Shown here: one piece after another, positions 27,607 to 37,219 of the stretch | How the letters are laid out: each line of letters starts with the position of its first letter | Numbering within the stretch: position 1 is the stretch's first letter | Assembly (NCBI RefSeq): GCF_004917075.1 | Contig: NZ_SSYB01000004.1 | Span: 1,018,546 to 1,082,545, forward strand | DNA length: 64,000 bases | Direction of reading: 5' to 3' | From: Geomonas edaphica | GTDB taxonomy: Bacteria; Desulfobacterota; Desulfuromonadia; Geobacterales; Geobacteraceae | Notes under the pieces: model-generated | Told to the model about the DNA's origin: nothing | Seen by the model: only the letters and a program-made list of their open reading frames with translations | Databases searched by the model: none | Made by a program: the position numbers and the translations under genes

Positions 27607-28212
27607 ATGAAAACTTTGACTGCAGTGACGCTAGCCTTCCTGTTCCTGCTGACGGCGGCGGGTTCGCTGCCGGCCGCCCCGCTGCAGAAGGCGACCTTCG
27701 CCGGGGGGTGCTTCTGGTGCATGGAGCATCCCTTCGATGAACTGCCGGGAGTGGTTTCCGTCACCTCCGGGTACACCGGCGGACATACCAGGAACCCGAC
27801 CTACGATGAGGTTTCCGCAGGAGGCACCGGCCACGCCGAATCGGTTCAGGTCATCTACGATCCCGGGAAGATAAGCTACGACAAGCTCCTCACGCGCTTC
27901 TGGCACAACATCGACCCGACCGCCAAGGACCGCCAGTTCTGCGACGCCGGACACCAGTACCGCAGCGCCATCTTCTATCACGACGAGGAGCAGCGCCGTC
28001 TGGCGCTCAAGTCCAAGCAGGCCCTCGAGGCGAACAAGCCGTTCAAGGGGACTATCGTGACGGAGATCGTGCCGGCGACGGAGTTTTATCCGGCTGAGGA
28101 ATATCATCAGCACTATTACAAGAAGAACCCGTTGCGGTACTCTTACTACCGTTTGAGCTGCGGCCGGGACCACAGGCTGAAGGAGCTTTGGGGCGACCAG
28201 GCCGGGCGCTGA
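27607..28212 (+). CDS. msrA: peptide-methionine (S)-S-oxide reductase MsrA, exported
   Basis: A 201-residue MsrA that reduces the S form of methionine sulfoxide. The ATG at 27607 follows GGAGAG and gives a signal peptide (MKTLTAVTLAFLFLLTAAG). The catalytic motif FAGGCFWCMEHPF places the active Cys at 35, and SGYTGGHTRNPTYDEV and HYQ/EYHQHYYKKNP follow. Both msr genes here carry signal peptides, so the pair should work in the periplasm. Confidence 0.95.
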   Translation: MKTLTAVTLAFLFLLTAAGSLPAAPLQKATFAGGCFWCMEHPFDELPGVVSVTSGYTGGHTRNPTYDEVSAGGTGHAESVQVIYDPGKISYDKLLTRFWHNIDPTAKDRQFCDAGHQYRSAIFYHDEEQRRLALKSKQALEANKPFKGTIVTEIVPATEFYPAEEYHQHYYKKNPLRYSYYRLSCGRDHRLKELWGDQAGR

Positions 28213-28248
28213 TCCGACGACGGTGACGGAAACCGGTTGGAGGTCCAT

Positions 28249-29967
28249 ATGAAAAACCGCGAGATAGCGCGGATCTTCGATGAGATCGCCGACATCATGG
28301 AGATCCGGCAGGACAACATCTTCAAGATCAGGGCCTACCGCAGGGCGTCCTTAAACCTGGAGGGGCTGAACCGCGACCTCGCCCAGATGACGCACAAGGA
28401 ACTCCTGGAGATCCCGGGTGTGGGCGCGGACCTCGCGGCACGCATAGAGGAATACTTGCAGACCGGGAGTATGGCCTACTACGAGCAACTGAAGCAGGAG
28501 ATCCCGGCGGGGGTGTTCAACATGCTGGCCGTCCCGGACTTGGGCCCCAAGACCGCCAAGGCGATCTACGACGCGCTGCAGATAACGGGTCTTGACGAGT
28601 TGGAGAAGGCCGCTCTCGATCACCGCCTCATCGGCATCAAGGGGATCAAGCAGAAGACCGAGGAGAACATCCTCAAGGGGATCCAGTCGGTGAAGCGGGG
28701 GCGCGAGCGCCAGCCGCTCGGGCGTATGCTGCCGGCGGCCGAGGAGTTGGTGGCGGCGCTAAGGGAGAAGGCGCCCATCGAGCGGATCGAGGTTGCCGGG
28801 AGCATCCGGCGCCGGCGCGACACCATCAAGGACATCGACATCGTTGCCACCTCTCCAGATCCCGCGGCGGTGATGGAGGCCTTCCTCGGTCTCACCCAGG
28901 TGCACGACGTGATCATGAGGGGACCGACCCGGGCCAGCGTCACGATTCGGGAGGGGGTGCAGGTGGATCTGCGCGTGGTCGAGCCTGCCTCGTACGGCGC
29001 AGCGCTCGCCTATCTTACCGGGAGCCAGTCCCACAACGTTCGCCTCAGGGAGATGGCGCAGAAACGCGGGCTGAAGATCAACGAGTACGGCATCTTCCGC
29101 GAGGAGGACAACGCCAGGATGGGGGGCGAGAACGAGGAGGACATCTACCGCCTGCTGGAGCTTTCCTTCGTCCCCGCCGTGCTGCGCGAGGACCAGGGTG
29201 AGATCGAGGCGGCGCTCAAGGGGCGGCTGCCGCGACTGATCACCGCGCAGGACGTGAAAGGTGACCTCCACGTCCACTCCCGGTGGAGTGACGGCGCCCA
29301 CGGCATCGCGGAGCTCGTCGAGGCGGCCCGGCTCAGGGGGCTCTCCTACATCGCGGTTACCGACCATTCCCAGGGGCTCGGCGTCGCCCGCGGTCTCACC
29401 GTGGAGCGCCTCATGGAGCAGCAGGCGGAGGTCCGGGCGCTGAACCGGGAGCTGGATGGTTTCAGGGTGCTGCACGGCACCGAGATGGACATCCGCAACG
29501 ATGGCTCCCTTGATTTCCCGGACGAGGTGCTGGCGGAGCTCGACGTGGTGGTGGCTTCGATCCATTCCGGCTTCAACGGGACGAAGGAGGCGATGACGGC
29601 GCGCATCGTGGCCGCCATGCGCAACCCGCACGTGCACATCATCGCGCATCCGACCGGCCGCATCATCGGGGAACGGGAGGGGTACCAGCTCGACATGGAA
29701 GAGGTGCTGCAGGTAGCGAAGGAGACCAGGACCGCGCTCGAGATCAACGCCTATCCGCTCCGGCTCGACCTCGAGGACCGCTATGTGCGCCGCGCGAAGG
29801 AGCTTGGCGTGAAGATCGCCATCAACACGGACACGCACGCGAAGCTGCAGTTCGAGACCCTGCCCTGGGGAATTTCCGTGGCGCAGCGCGGCTGGCTCGA
29901 GCGGGATGACGTGCTGAACACGCTCTCGGCGGAGGAACTGCTGAAGCGGTTGAAAAGGAAGAAGTAA
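28249..29967 (+). CDS. polX: PolX family DNA polymerase with PHP exonuclease domain
   Basis: A 572-residue bacterial PolX. The frame also opens at a TTG 12 bases earlier, but GGAGG sits at 28239-28243, giving the ATG at 28249. The N-terminal helix-hairpin-helix region (LEIPGVGADLAARIEEYL), the nucleotidyltransferase core with GSIRRRRDTIKDIDIV (the GS...DxD metal pair) and the C-terminal PHP domain with DLHVHSRWSDG, HGTEMDI and HIIAHPTGR are all visible. It fills short gaps and has 3'-5' exonuclease activity in base-excision repair. It runs 20 bases ahead of the EVE gene. Confidence 0.95.
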   Translation: MKNREIARIFDEIADIMEIRQDNIFKIRAYRRASLNLEGLNRDLAQMTHKELLEIPGVGADLAARIEEYLQTGSMAYYEQLKQEIPAGVFNMLAVPDLGPKTAKAIYDALQITGLDELEKAALDHRLIGIKGIKQKTEENILKGIQSVKRGRERQPLGRMLPAAEELVAALREKAPIERIEVAGSIRRRRDTIKDIDIVATSPDPAAVMEAFLGLTQVHDVIMRGPTRASVTIREGVQVDLRVVEPASYGAALAYLTGSQSHNVRLREMAQKRGLKINEYGIFREEDNARMGGENEEDIYRLLELSFVPAVLREDQGEIEAALKGRLPRLITAQDVKGDLHVHSRWSDGAHGIAELVEAARLRGLSYIAVTDHSQGLGVARGLTVERLMEQQAEVRALNRELDGFRVLHGTEMDIRNDGSLDFPDEVLAELDVVVASIHSGFNGTKEAMTARIVAAMRNPHVHIIAHPTGRIIGEREGYQLDMEEVLQVAKETRTALEINAYPLRLDLEDRYVRRAKELGVKIAINTDTHAKLQFETLPWGISVAQRGWLERDDVLNTLSAEELLKRLKRKK

Positions 29968-29987
29968 CCAAGAAAGGAACATAAGAC

Positions 29988-30458
29988 ATGCCCAACTACT
30001 GGCTCTTCAAGAGCGAACCCTCCAGCTTCTCCCTCGACGATCTCAGGAGCCGTCCCGACGCCACCGAGCATTGGGACGGGGTCCGCAACTTCCAGGCGCG
30101 CAACTTCCTGCGCGACCAGATCAAGGTCGGTGACCAGGTCTTCTTCTATCACAGTAACATCGCGGAGCCCGCCGTCGTTGGGCTCGCCGAGGTGGTGCGG
30201 GAAGGGTATCCCGACTTCACCGCCTTCGACCCTGCGAGCAAGTACTTCGACCCGCGCAGCAATCCGGAAAAGCCGACCTGGTTCATGGTGGACGTACGCT
30301 TCGTGCGCGCGTTGCCGCGGCCGGTGACCCTGGCGGAGCTTAAGACCATCCCCGAGCTTTCGGAGATGGCGCTTTTGAACCGCAGTCGCTTATCGGTCCA
30401 GCCGGTGCGCAAGGAGGAGTGGGACAGGATCCTGAAGCTCGCCGGTGTCGCCCCCTGA
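29988..30458 (+). CDS. EVE domain protein
   Basis: A 156-residue protein made entirely of an EVE domain, a PUA-related fold thought to bind modified nucleic-acid bases. NYWLFKSEPSSFSLDDL, WDGVRNFQARNFLRD and VGDQVFFYHSN are family segments, and PTWFMVDVRFVRALPRPVTL follows. Similar proteins are found singly in many genomes next to DNA-repair or restriction genes. It lies directly downstream of polX in the same transcription direction. Confidence 0.92.
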   Translation: MPNYWLFKSEPSSFSLDDLRSRPDATEHWDGVRNFQARNFLRDQIKVGDQVFFYHSNIAEPAVVGLAEVVREGYPDFTAFDPASKYFDPRSNPEKPTWFMVDVRFVRALPRPVTLAELKTIPELSEMALLNRSRLSVQPVRKEEWDRILKLAGVAP

Positions 30459-30470
30459 AGTACCGCACGG

Positions 30471-30492
30471 GACGTAGAACCTAGAACCTAGA
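30471..30492. repeat. short heptamer repeat (CTAGAAC type)
   Basis: GTAGAACCTAGAACCTAGAA sits between the EVE gene and corA. It belongs to the same style as the TTCTACG cluster near 6.9 kb, in reverse orientation. Confidence 0.5.
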
Positions 30493-30508
30493 ATGAACCG
30501 GGGTTTTC

Positions 30509-31573
<1,065 letters not shown>

Positions 31574-31579
31574 GGCGCC

Positions 31580-34300
31580 CTAGCGGCTGGAGTGCAGCAG
31601 CGCGTAGTGCCTGAACGCCTCCCCCACGTTCTCCTTGATGTCGTTCTCACCCCACGGTTTGTACATAACCTTGTAGACCGCCCCGAGGTTGACCGCATTG
31701 GTGATCGCGTTGATGTCGGCGTAGCCGGAGAGCATGATGCGCACCGTGTCCGGGTAGAGTTCCCTGGCGCGCCCGAGAAACTCCGCCCCGTCCATCCCGG
31801 GCATCTTGAAGTCGGAAAGGATCACCAAGACCCGGTTGAGCGACAGCAGTTCGAAAGCCTCCTCCGCGTTCCTTGCCGTCAGAACGTTGTATCCCTCATC
31901 AAGAAGCACCCGCTGCAGCGCCCCAAGAATCCCCTCGTCGTCGTCCACCACCAGCACCGTTTTTTCCGGGCATGCGGCTCCGGGCTCCTGGACCTGGATG
32001 TGTCTTTGTTCCGTGAGGAGCCTTTCGAACTCACCCGCCGGGACCGGCTTGCTGAGGAAGTACCCCTGGATCTCGTCGCACCCCTGGCTCTGCAGGTAGT
32101 TCAGCTGCCCCTGGGTCTCAACCCCCTCGGCAATCACCTTGAGGTGCAGGCTGTGCGCCATGGCGATTACCGCCTTGGCGATGGCGGCGCTGTCGGGATC
32201 GCGGGTTATGTCCCGCACGAAGGACTTGTCGATCTTAAGCTTGTCGAAGGGGAAGCGCTTAAGGTAACCGAGGCTTGAATAGCCGGTCCCGAAGTCGTCC
32301 ATGGCGAGGGTGAGTCCCATCTGCTTCAGCTCCCCGAGCACCGCGGCGACCCGAGTCGCATCCTGCATCACCATCCCCTCGGTGATCTCCAGCTCGAGCA
32401 GGTGCGGATCGAGCCCCGTCTCGACGAGAGCCTGTGCCACCGCCGCCGCTATGTCATGCTGCCGGAACTGGCGCGGCGACAGGTTGACCGCCACGGGGGG
32501 GGACGCTATCCCGGCGTCACGCCAGGCGCGGATCTGGGCGCAGGCCGTCTTCAGCACCCAGGCCCCGATCGGAAGGATGAGGCCGGTCTCCTCGGCAAGC
32601 GGGATGAAGGTGTCGGGGGGGACCACCCCGAGCTCCGGGCTGTGCCAGCGTAAAAGCGCCTCCATCCCGACCACGGCGCCGGAGGAGAGGCTTGCCTTGG
32701 GCTGGTAGTAGACGACCAGCTCCTGGCGCTCCAGGGCGTGGCGCAGGTGGTTTTCCAGGGTCATGCGGGCGAGGGATCTCGCGTTCATCTCGCCGGTGTG
32801 GAATTGGAAGTTCTGGCGCCCCAGTTCCTTGGCGCGGTAGAGGGCTGCCTCGGCGTTGCGCAAAAGCGTCGGTGCGTCCTCGCCGTCTCGTGGATGAACC
32901 GCGATGCCGACGCTCGCCGTCACCGCGACCTCCCGTCCCGCAAGCCGTATCGGGCGGGCCACGGCCTCCTGGAGCTTGCCGGCGATGAGGGCCGCGTTGT
33001 CGGAGGCGGCGGGATCGGAGATCAGTACCACGAATTCGTCGCTGTCGCGGCGCGCGACGGTGTCTTCGGCCCGGACGCAGCCGGCCAGGCGTTCGGCGAT
33101 CACCTTGAGCAGACGGTCCCCCTCGTCGTGGCCGACTGCGTCGTTCACCGACTGGAAGCTGTCCAGATCCAGCATGAACAGCGCCACCTCGCGCCGCTCC
33201 CGGCGGGACATGAGCAGCGCCTGGCGCATGCGGTCGGCGAGCAGGTTGCGGTTCACGAGTCCGGTCAGGAGGTCGTAGCTCGCCTGGTATTCGAGCTGCT
33301 CCTCGTAGCGCTTGCGCTGGGTGATGTCCTCCAGGGACTCGATCACCGCCAGCAGCTTCCCGCTGCCGGAGCGTACCGGTGCGGCGTCGAATACGATGTA
33401 GCGGTCCTGCCCGTTCAGGTTGTTGTACCACCCCTCCGCCTGGAGCCCTTCAGGGATGAGATGGGACTGCCGCACCGGGCCGCACTCCTCGCGCACCCTT
33501 TCCAGGTCGCCGGTGATCACGAGGTCGGCAAGAACCGGGGTGGGGGAGGGGTAGAAGGCTTGCCAGGCGAGGTCGGTCCCGACCATCTCTTGCGCCTTCC
33601 TGCCGGTCAGCTCCTCGCAGGCGCGGTTCCAGATCAGCACGCGGTGCTCGGGATCCAGCACGAAGATGGGGACGGCGCTTTGCTGCAGGAGGCTCCCCAA
33701 AAGAGCATGCTGTTCCTCGGCCGCGGCGAGCGCGCGCTTCAGGGGCCTGATGTCGCGGACTATCGCGATGAACTTCCCGCCGCGCGGCAGTTCGAGCTCT
33801 CCCACCGAGACCTCCACCGGGAGGAGGGTGCCGTCCCGGTGCCGCCCGCGGCTCTCGCCTGGGGGACGCCGCCAGGCAAGGGGCGGTTCGCTGGGGGCGA
33901 TTTCCGGCAGGACGAGAAGGATGTCGCGTCCCTCCATTTCGCCGGGAGCGTAGCCGAAGATGGTTTCGGCGGCGTGGTTCAGGGTGTAGATGGTCCCGTT
34001 CGCATCGAAGATGATCACCGCTTCGGCGATGGAGCGAAGCACGGTCCGGGCCGTGACCGATTCCCGACGCGCGAGGAGTTCCAGAGGACGTGCAATGAGC
34101 CACCATACCGCCGGGGCACTCAGGGCGGTAAGGAAAAGGGCGTCGGTGAAGACCGCGGGGAATCCGTCAAGGGAGGGGAATAGGTATGAAAGGAGGGACA
34201 TCACCACGGATTCCGTGACGAAGGTGACCATGAGGAGCAGGCCGAGGACGGCCAGCGGCCGCGCGGTCAGCAGATTGTCTTGAGACGTGGTTGGTTTCAT
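31580..34300 (-). CDS. PAS-GGDEF-EAL-receiver protein, probable cyclic-di-GMP phosphodiesterase
   Basis: About 906 residues from the ATG at 34300; an in-frame ATG at 34369 has no ribosome-binding site. Two transmembrane helices (about 15-37, 50-70), two PAS domains (about 85-200, 215-335), GGDEF (about 350-510), EAL (about 520-765) and a C-terminal receiver (about 785-900). The GGDEF signature is degenerate (RRDSDEF), so cyclase activity is unlikely. EAL residues are kept: MEALLRW, NLSPRQF, ELEITEG, DDFGTGYSSL, KIDKSFV, EGVET. The receiver has SDFKMPGMDGAEFL and MYKPWGEND, like those in the 39-47 kb cluster. A receiver after the EAL domain is less common than before it. Confidence 0.9.
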   Translation of the reverse strand: MKPTTSQDNLLTARPLAVLGLLLMVTFVTESVVMSLLSYLFPSLDGFPAVFTDALFLTALSAPAVWWLIARPLELLARRESVTARTVLRSIAEAVIIFDANGTIYTLNHAAETIFGYAPGEMEGRDILLVLPEIAPSEPPLAWRRPPGESRGRHRDGTLLPVEVSVGELELPRGGKFIAIVRDIRPLKRALAAAEEQHALLGSLLQQSAVPIFVLDPEHRVLIWNRACEELTGRKAQEMVGTDLAWQAFYPSPTPVLADLVITGDLERVREECGPVRQSHLIPEGLQAEGWYNNLNGQDRYIVFDAAPVRSGSGKLLAVIESLEDITQRKRYEEQLEYQASYDLLTGLVNRNLLADRMRQALLMSRRERREVALFMLDLDSFQSVNDAVGHDEGDRLLKVIAERLAGCVRAEDTVARRDSDEFVVLISDPAASDNAALIAGKLQEAVARPIRLAGREVAVTASVGIAVHPRDGEDAPTLLRNAEAALYRAKELGRQNFQFHTGEMNARSLARMTLENHLRHALERQELVVYYQPKASLSSGAVVGMEALLRWHSPELGVVPPDTFIPLAEETGLILPIGAWVLKTACAQIRAWRDAGIASPPVAVNLSPRQFRQHDIAAAVAQALVETGLDPHLLELEITEGMVMQDATRVAAVLGELKQMGLTLAMDDFGTGYSSLGYLKRFPFDKLKIDKSFVRDITRDPDSAAIAKAVIAMAHSLHLKVIAEGVETQGQLNYLQSQGCDEIQGYFLSKPVPAGEFERLLTEQRHIQVQEPGAACPEKTVLVVDDDEGILGALQRVLLDEGYNVLTARNAEEAFELLSLNRVLVILSDFKMPGMDGAEFLGRARELYPDTVRIMLSGYADINAITNAVNLGAVYKVMYKPWGENDIKENVGEAFRHYALLHSSR

Positions 34301-34302
34301 AT

Positions 34303-34366
34303 GTCGGCCGATAAGCGGCTCCTCCGTCCAAAGGGTTACGGATGAGCTACTTATCGGCCGTTTTTT
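34303..34366. promoter_or_regulatory. stable hairpin in the leader of the EAL-protein gene
   Basis: A perfect 11-base outer stem CGGCCGATAAG (34305-34315) with CTTATCGGCCG (34350-34360). An inner stem (34319-34327 with 34338-34346) is broken by one mismatch. On the plus strand it is followed by TTTTTT (34361-34366), so it can work as a plus-strand terminator. On the minus strand it lies directly before the chosen ATG and contains GGAGGAG in its inner arm, so it might also control translation. It does not match a riboswitch that I know. Confidence 0.7.
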
Positions 34367-34391
34367 CATTATCTGAAGGAGAGCGTGAGTA

Positions 34392-37034
34392 CTAGAGGCT
34401 CTTCTCGGCGAGCTCGTAGACGTCGCGGGCAAGGCCGGGTTCGGCGAGGATGCGCTCCAGCTCCTTCTTCATCAGCTCCTGGCGGGCGGCATCGAAGCGG
34501 CGCCAGCGGCTGAACGGGGTGAGCATGCGCGCGGCGATCTGCGGGTTGATCGCGTTCAGGCGCAGGATCTGGTCGCCAAGGAAGCGGTAACCCCGTCCGC
34601 TTACGTCGTGGAAACGGACCTGGTTCGCCTGGCTGAAGGCGCCGACCAGCGAACGCACCCGGTTCGGGTTGCGGATGTCGAAGTCGGGGTGCTCCAGGAG
34701 CGCAAGCACGCGGTCCAAGGTGTCGGGAAGACGCGAGGTCGCCTGCAGAGAGAACCACTTGTCTATGACGCCGCGGTCGCCGCGCCATTTGTCGTAGAAA
34801 AGCCCCAGCGCCTCGTCGCGCTCCGGGCAGGCGCACCCGGCCAGGGGAGCGAGGGCGCCTAAGGTGTCGGTCATGTTGTCCGAACTTCCAAGCTGGGCCA
34901 TGCTCATGTCGACGGCGTCCTGTCCGCCTGCGGCCATCAGGTAGGAGAGGCAGAGGTTTTTCAGCCTGCGGCAACCGGCGAGCCCGTCGTCGGGGCGGTA
35001 GGGGGCGGCAGGCGCGCAGGCCTCGCGCACGCGTAGAAGTTCGGCGGAAAGCCTCTCGCCCACCGTCGCGCGCACGAGCTCGCGGGCTGCGTGGATCGCG
35101 GGGGGATCGATCACCTCCATCTGCTCGGCAAGATAGCTCTCGGCGGGGAGGGTGAGCGCCTCGGCAAGGAAGGCCCGGTCCTGGCGGTCGTCGTTCAGAA
35201 GCCTGCGGAACGACTCGATGAAGCCCTCCAAAACGCGCGCATCGCGCCCCGCCTGGAAGTCGGCCACAAGCCCCATGATCTGCTTGAGCGCCTGCACCTG
35301 TCCCGCCTCCCAGCGCACGAAAGGATCGCTGTCGCGGGTCATGAGGAGGGTGAGGTCATCGTCGCTGTAGGGATAGTCGAGCTTCACCGGCGCGGAGAAG
35401 TTCCTGTTCAGCGAGGGAACCGGGCGGCTGGAAAGCCCCGTGAAGACGAAGTTCTCGGTCTCTCTAGTAAGCTCCAGCACCCGTTGCGTCCCGGACGGGG
35501 CGGCTTCGCCGGCGAGCGCAAGCGGAAGTTCGTTCCCCTCGCGGTCCAAAAGCCCCATGACGAGCGGCATGTGGAACGGCTTCTTCTCGGGCTGCCCAGG
35601 CGTTGGTGGGCAGCTCTGTTTGACGGTGAGGGTGTAGCTGCCGCTCCCCGCGTCCCAGGCGTCGGTCACCGTGAGGACCGGGGTGCCGGCCTGGTCGTAC
35701 CAGAGCATGAACTGAGACAGGTCGCGCCCCCCGGCGTCCGCCATCGCCTGCACGAACTCGTCGACCCGGACCGCCTGGCCGTCGTGCCGCTCGAAGTACA
35801 GGTCCATCCCCTTGCGGAAACCCTCCCGGCCGAGCAGGGTCTCGAGCATCCGGATCACCTCGCCCCCCTTGTGGTACACGGTCATGCTGTAGAAGTTGTT
35901 GATCTCGACGTATGATTCCGGGCGCACCGGGTGGGCCAGGGGGCCCGCGTCCTCGGCGAACTGGGCGCTTCTCAGGCTCTTCACGTCGGCGATCCTCTTC
36001 ACCGGTCGCGACTGCATGTCGGCGGAGAACTCCTGGTCGCGGAAGATGGTGAGCCCCTCCTTCAGCGAGAGCTGGAACCAGTCGCGGCAGGTGATGCGGT
36101 TGCCGGTCCAGTTGTGGAAGTATTCGTGCCCGATCACCTCCTCGATCGCCTGGTAGTCGTCGTCGGTCGCGCTCTCAGGGCTTGCCAGCACGTAGCGCGA
36201 GTTGAAGACGTTCAGCCCCTTGTTCTCCATGGCGCCCATGTTGAAATCGTCCACCGCGACCACCATGTAGACGTCCAGGTCGTACTCGCGGCCGAATTTC
36301 TCCTCGTCCCAGCGCATGGCGTTTGCGAGCGAGAGGAGCGCGTGTTCGCACTTGTCTCGGTTTCGCTCCTCGACGTAGATCTCCAGCGTCACCTCGTGCC
36401 CGCTCATGGTCGTGAAGCGATCCGAGATGTGCACGAGGTCGCCGGCGACCACAGCGAAGAGGTAGCTCGGCTTCTTAAAGGGGTCGTGCCACACGGCGTA
36501 GTGGCGCCCGTCCGGCAGTTCCCCCTTCTCGACGAGGTTCCCGTTGGAGAGCAGGACCGGGCAGGCCGCCTTGTCCGCTCTGAGCGTCACGGTGTAGACC
36601 GCCATGACGTCGGGGCGGTCCAGGAAGTAGGTGATGCGCCGGAACCCTTCCGCTTCGCACTGGGTGCAGAGCATGGGGCCGGAGGCGTAGAGGCCGGAAA
36701 GGGCGGTGTTCGCCGCGGGGTTGATCCTGGTGGTCACCTCGAGGACGAAGCGCTCCGGCGGTGCCTCGATGACGAGCCTTTCCTCTTCGACCCGGTAGCG
36801 CTCAGGTGCGAGTTCGACGCCGTCCAACTTCAGCGAAAGCAGGGTCAGCTCCTCGCCGTCCAGCACGAGGGGACGCGGAGTCGCGCCGCGCTCATGATTG
36901 CTGCGCACGGAGAGGCGCGAGACCACCTTGGTCTCTTCCGGGTGAAGGTCGAACTCGAGCTCGACTGTCTCAACCAGGTAGTCGGGAACTGTGTAGTCTT
37001 TCTGATGGATGGTCTGGTGCCGGCACTGTGACAT
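34392..37034 (-). CDS. pepN: aminopeptidase N
   Basis: An 880-residue M1-family zinc aminopeptidase of the E. coli PepN type. The frame begins at 37139, but MSQCRHQTIHQKDY at 37034 matches the family start and GAGAGGGA precedes it. The exopeptidase motif GAMENKGLNVF and the zinc site HEYFHNWTGNRITCRDWFQLSLKEGLT (HEYFH and a downstream Glu) are complete. A long helical C-terminal domain follows. It releases N-terminal amino acids from peptides in the cytoplasm. It is followed on the same strand by the EAL gene. Confidence 0.96.
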   Translation of the reverse strand: MSQCRHQTIHQKDYTVPDYLVETVELEFDLHPEETKVVSRLSVRSNHERGATPRPLVLDGEELTLLSLKLDGVELAPERYRVEEERLVIEAPPERFVLEVTTRINPAANTALSGLYASGPMLCTQCEAEGFRRITYFLDRPDVMAVYTVTLRADKAACPVLLSNGNLVEKGELPDGRHYAVWHDPFKKPSYLFAVVAGDLVHISDRFTTMSGHEVTLEIYVEERNRDKCEHALLSLANAMRWDEEKFGREYDLDVYMVVAVDDFNMGAMENKGLNVFNSRYVLASPESATDDDYQAIEEVIGHEYFHNWTGNRITCRDWFQLSLKEGLTIFRDQEFSADMQSRPVKRIADVKSLRSAQFAEDAGPLAHPVRPESYVEINNFYSMTVYHKGGEVIRMLETLLGREGFRKGMDLYFERHDGQAVRVDEFVQAMADAGGRDLSQFMLWYDQAGTPVLTVTDAWDAGSGSYTLTVKQSCPPTPGQPEKKPFHMPLVMGLLDREGNELPLALAGEAAPSGTQRVLELTRETENFVFTGLSSRPVPSLNRNFSAPVKLDYPYSDDDLTLLMTRDSDPFVRWEAGQVQALKQIMGLVADFQAGRDARVLEGFIESFRRLLNDDRQDRAFLAEALTLPAESYLAEQMEVIDPPAIHAARELVRATVGERLSAELLRVREACAPAAPYRPDDGLAGCRRLKNLCLSYLMAAGGQDAVDMSMAQLGSSDNMTDTLGALAPLAGCACPERDEALGLFYDKWRGDRGVIDKWFSLQATSRLPDTLDRVLALLEHPDFDIRNPNRVRSLVGAFSQANQVRFHDVSGRGYRFLGDQILRLNAINPQIAARMLTPFSRWRRFDAARQELMKKELERILAEPGLARDVYELAEKSL

Positions 37035-37219
37035 GGTTTCCCTCTCAAGGTGGTATTTACGCTGGACAAGGGAGCTATTGTACCGGCACGGCACTCTCTT
37101 TTCAACGCCCGGGCGCGCTTCGCGGGAGATTCCTGCCATAGCCCGTATTTGTTCAAAGAGAAAACATCGCGGTGGGAATGGGCAAAAAGTTGACTTTACA
37201 GGTAGATGGAGATATACAG

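Noticed and set aside
32738..34183. 481-residue plus-strand frame opposite the EAL-protein gene
   Set aside because: Antisense shadow; the opposite strand encodes well-formed PAS, GGDEF and EAL motifs.
34303..34369. Cyclic-di-GMP (GEMM) riboswitch before the EAL gene
   Set aside because: The hairpin lacks the conserved GEMM core (such as GGCAAACC and the GNRA tetraloop with receptor); it is a simple two-part stem.
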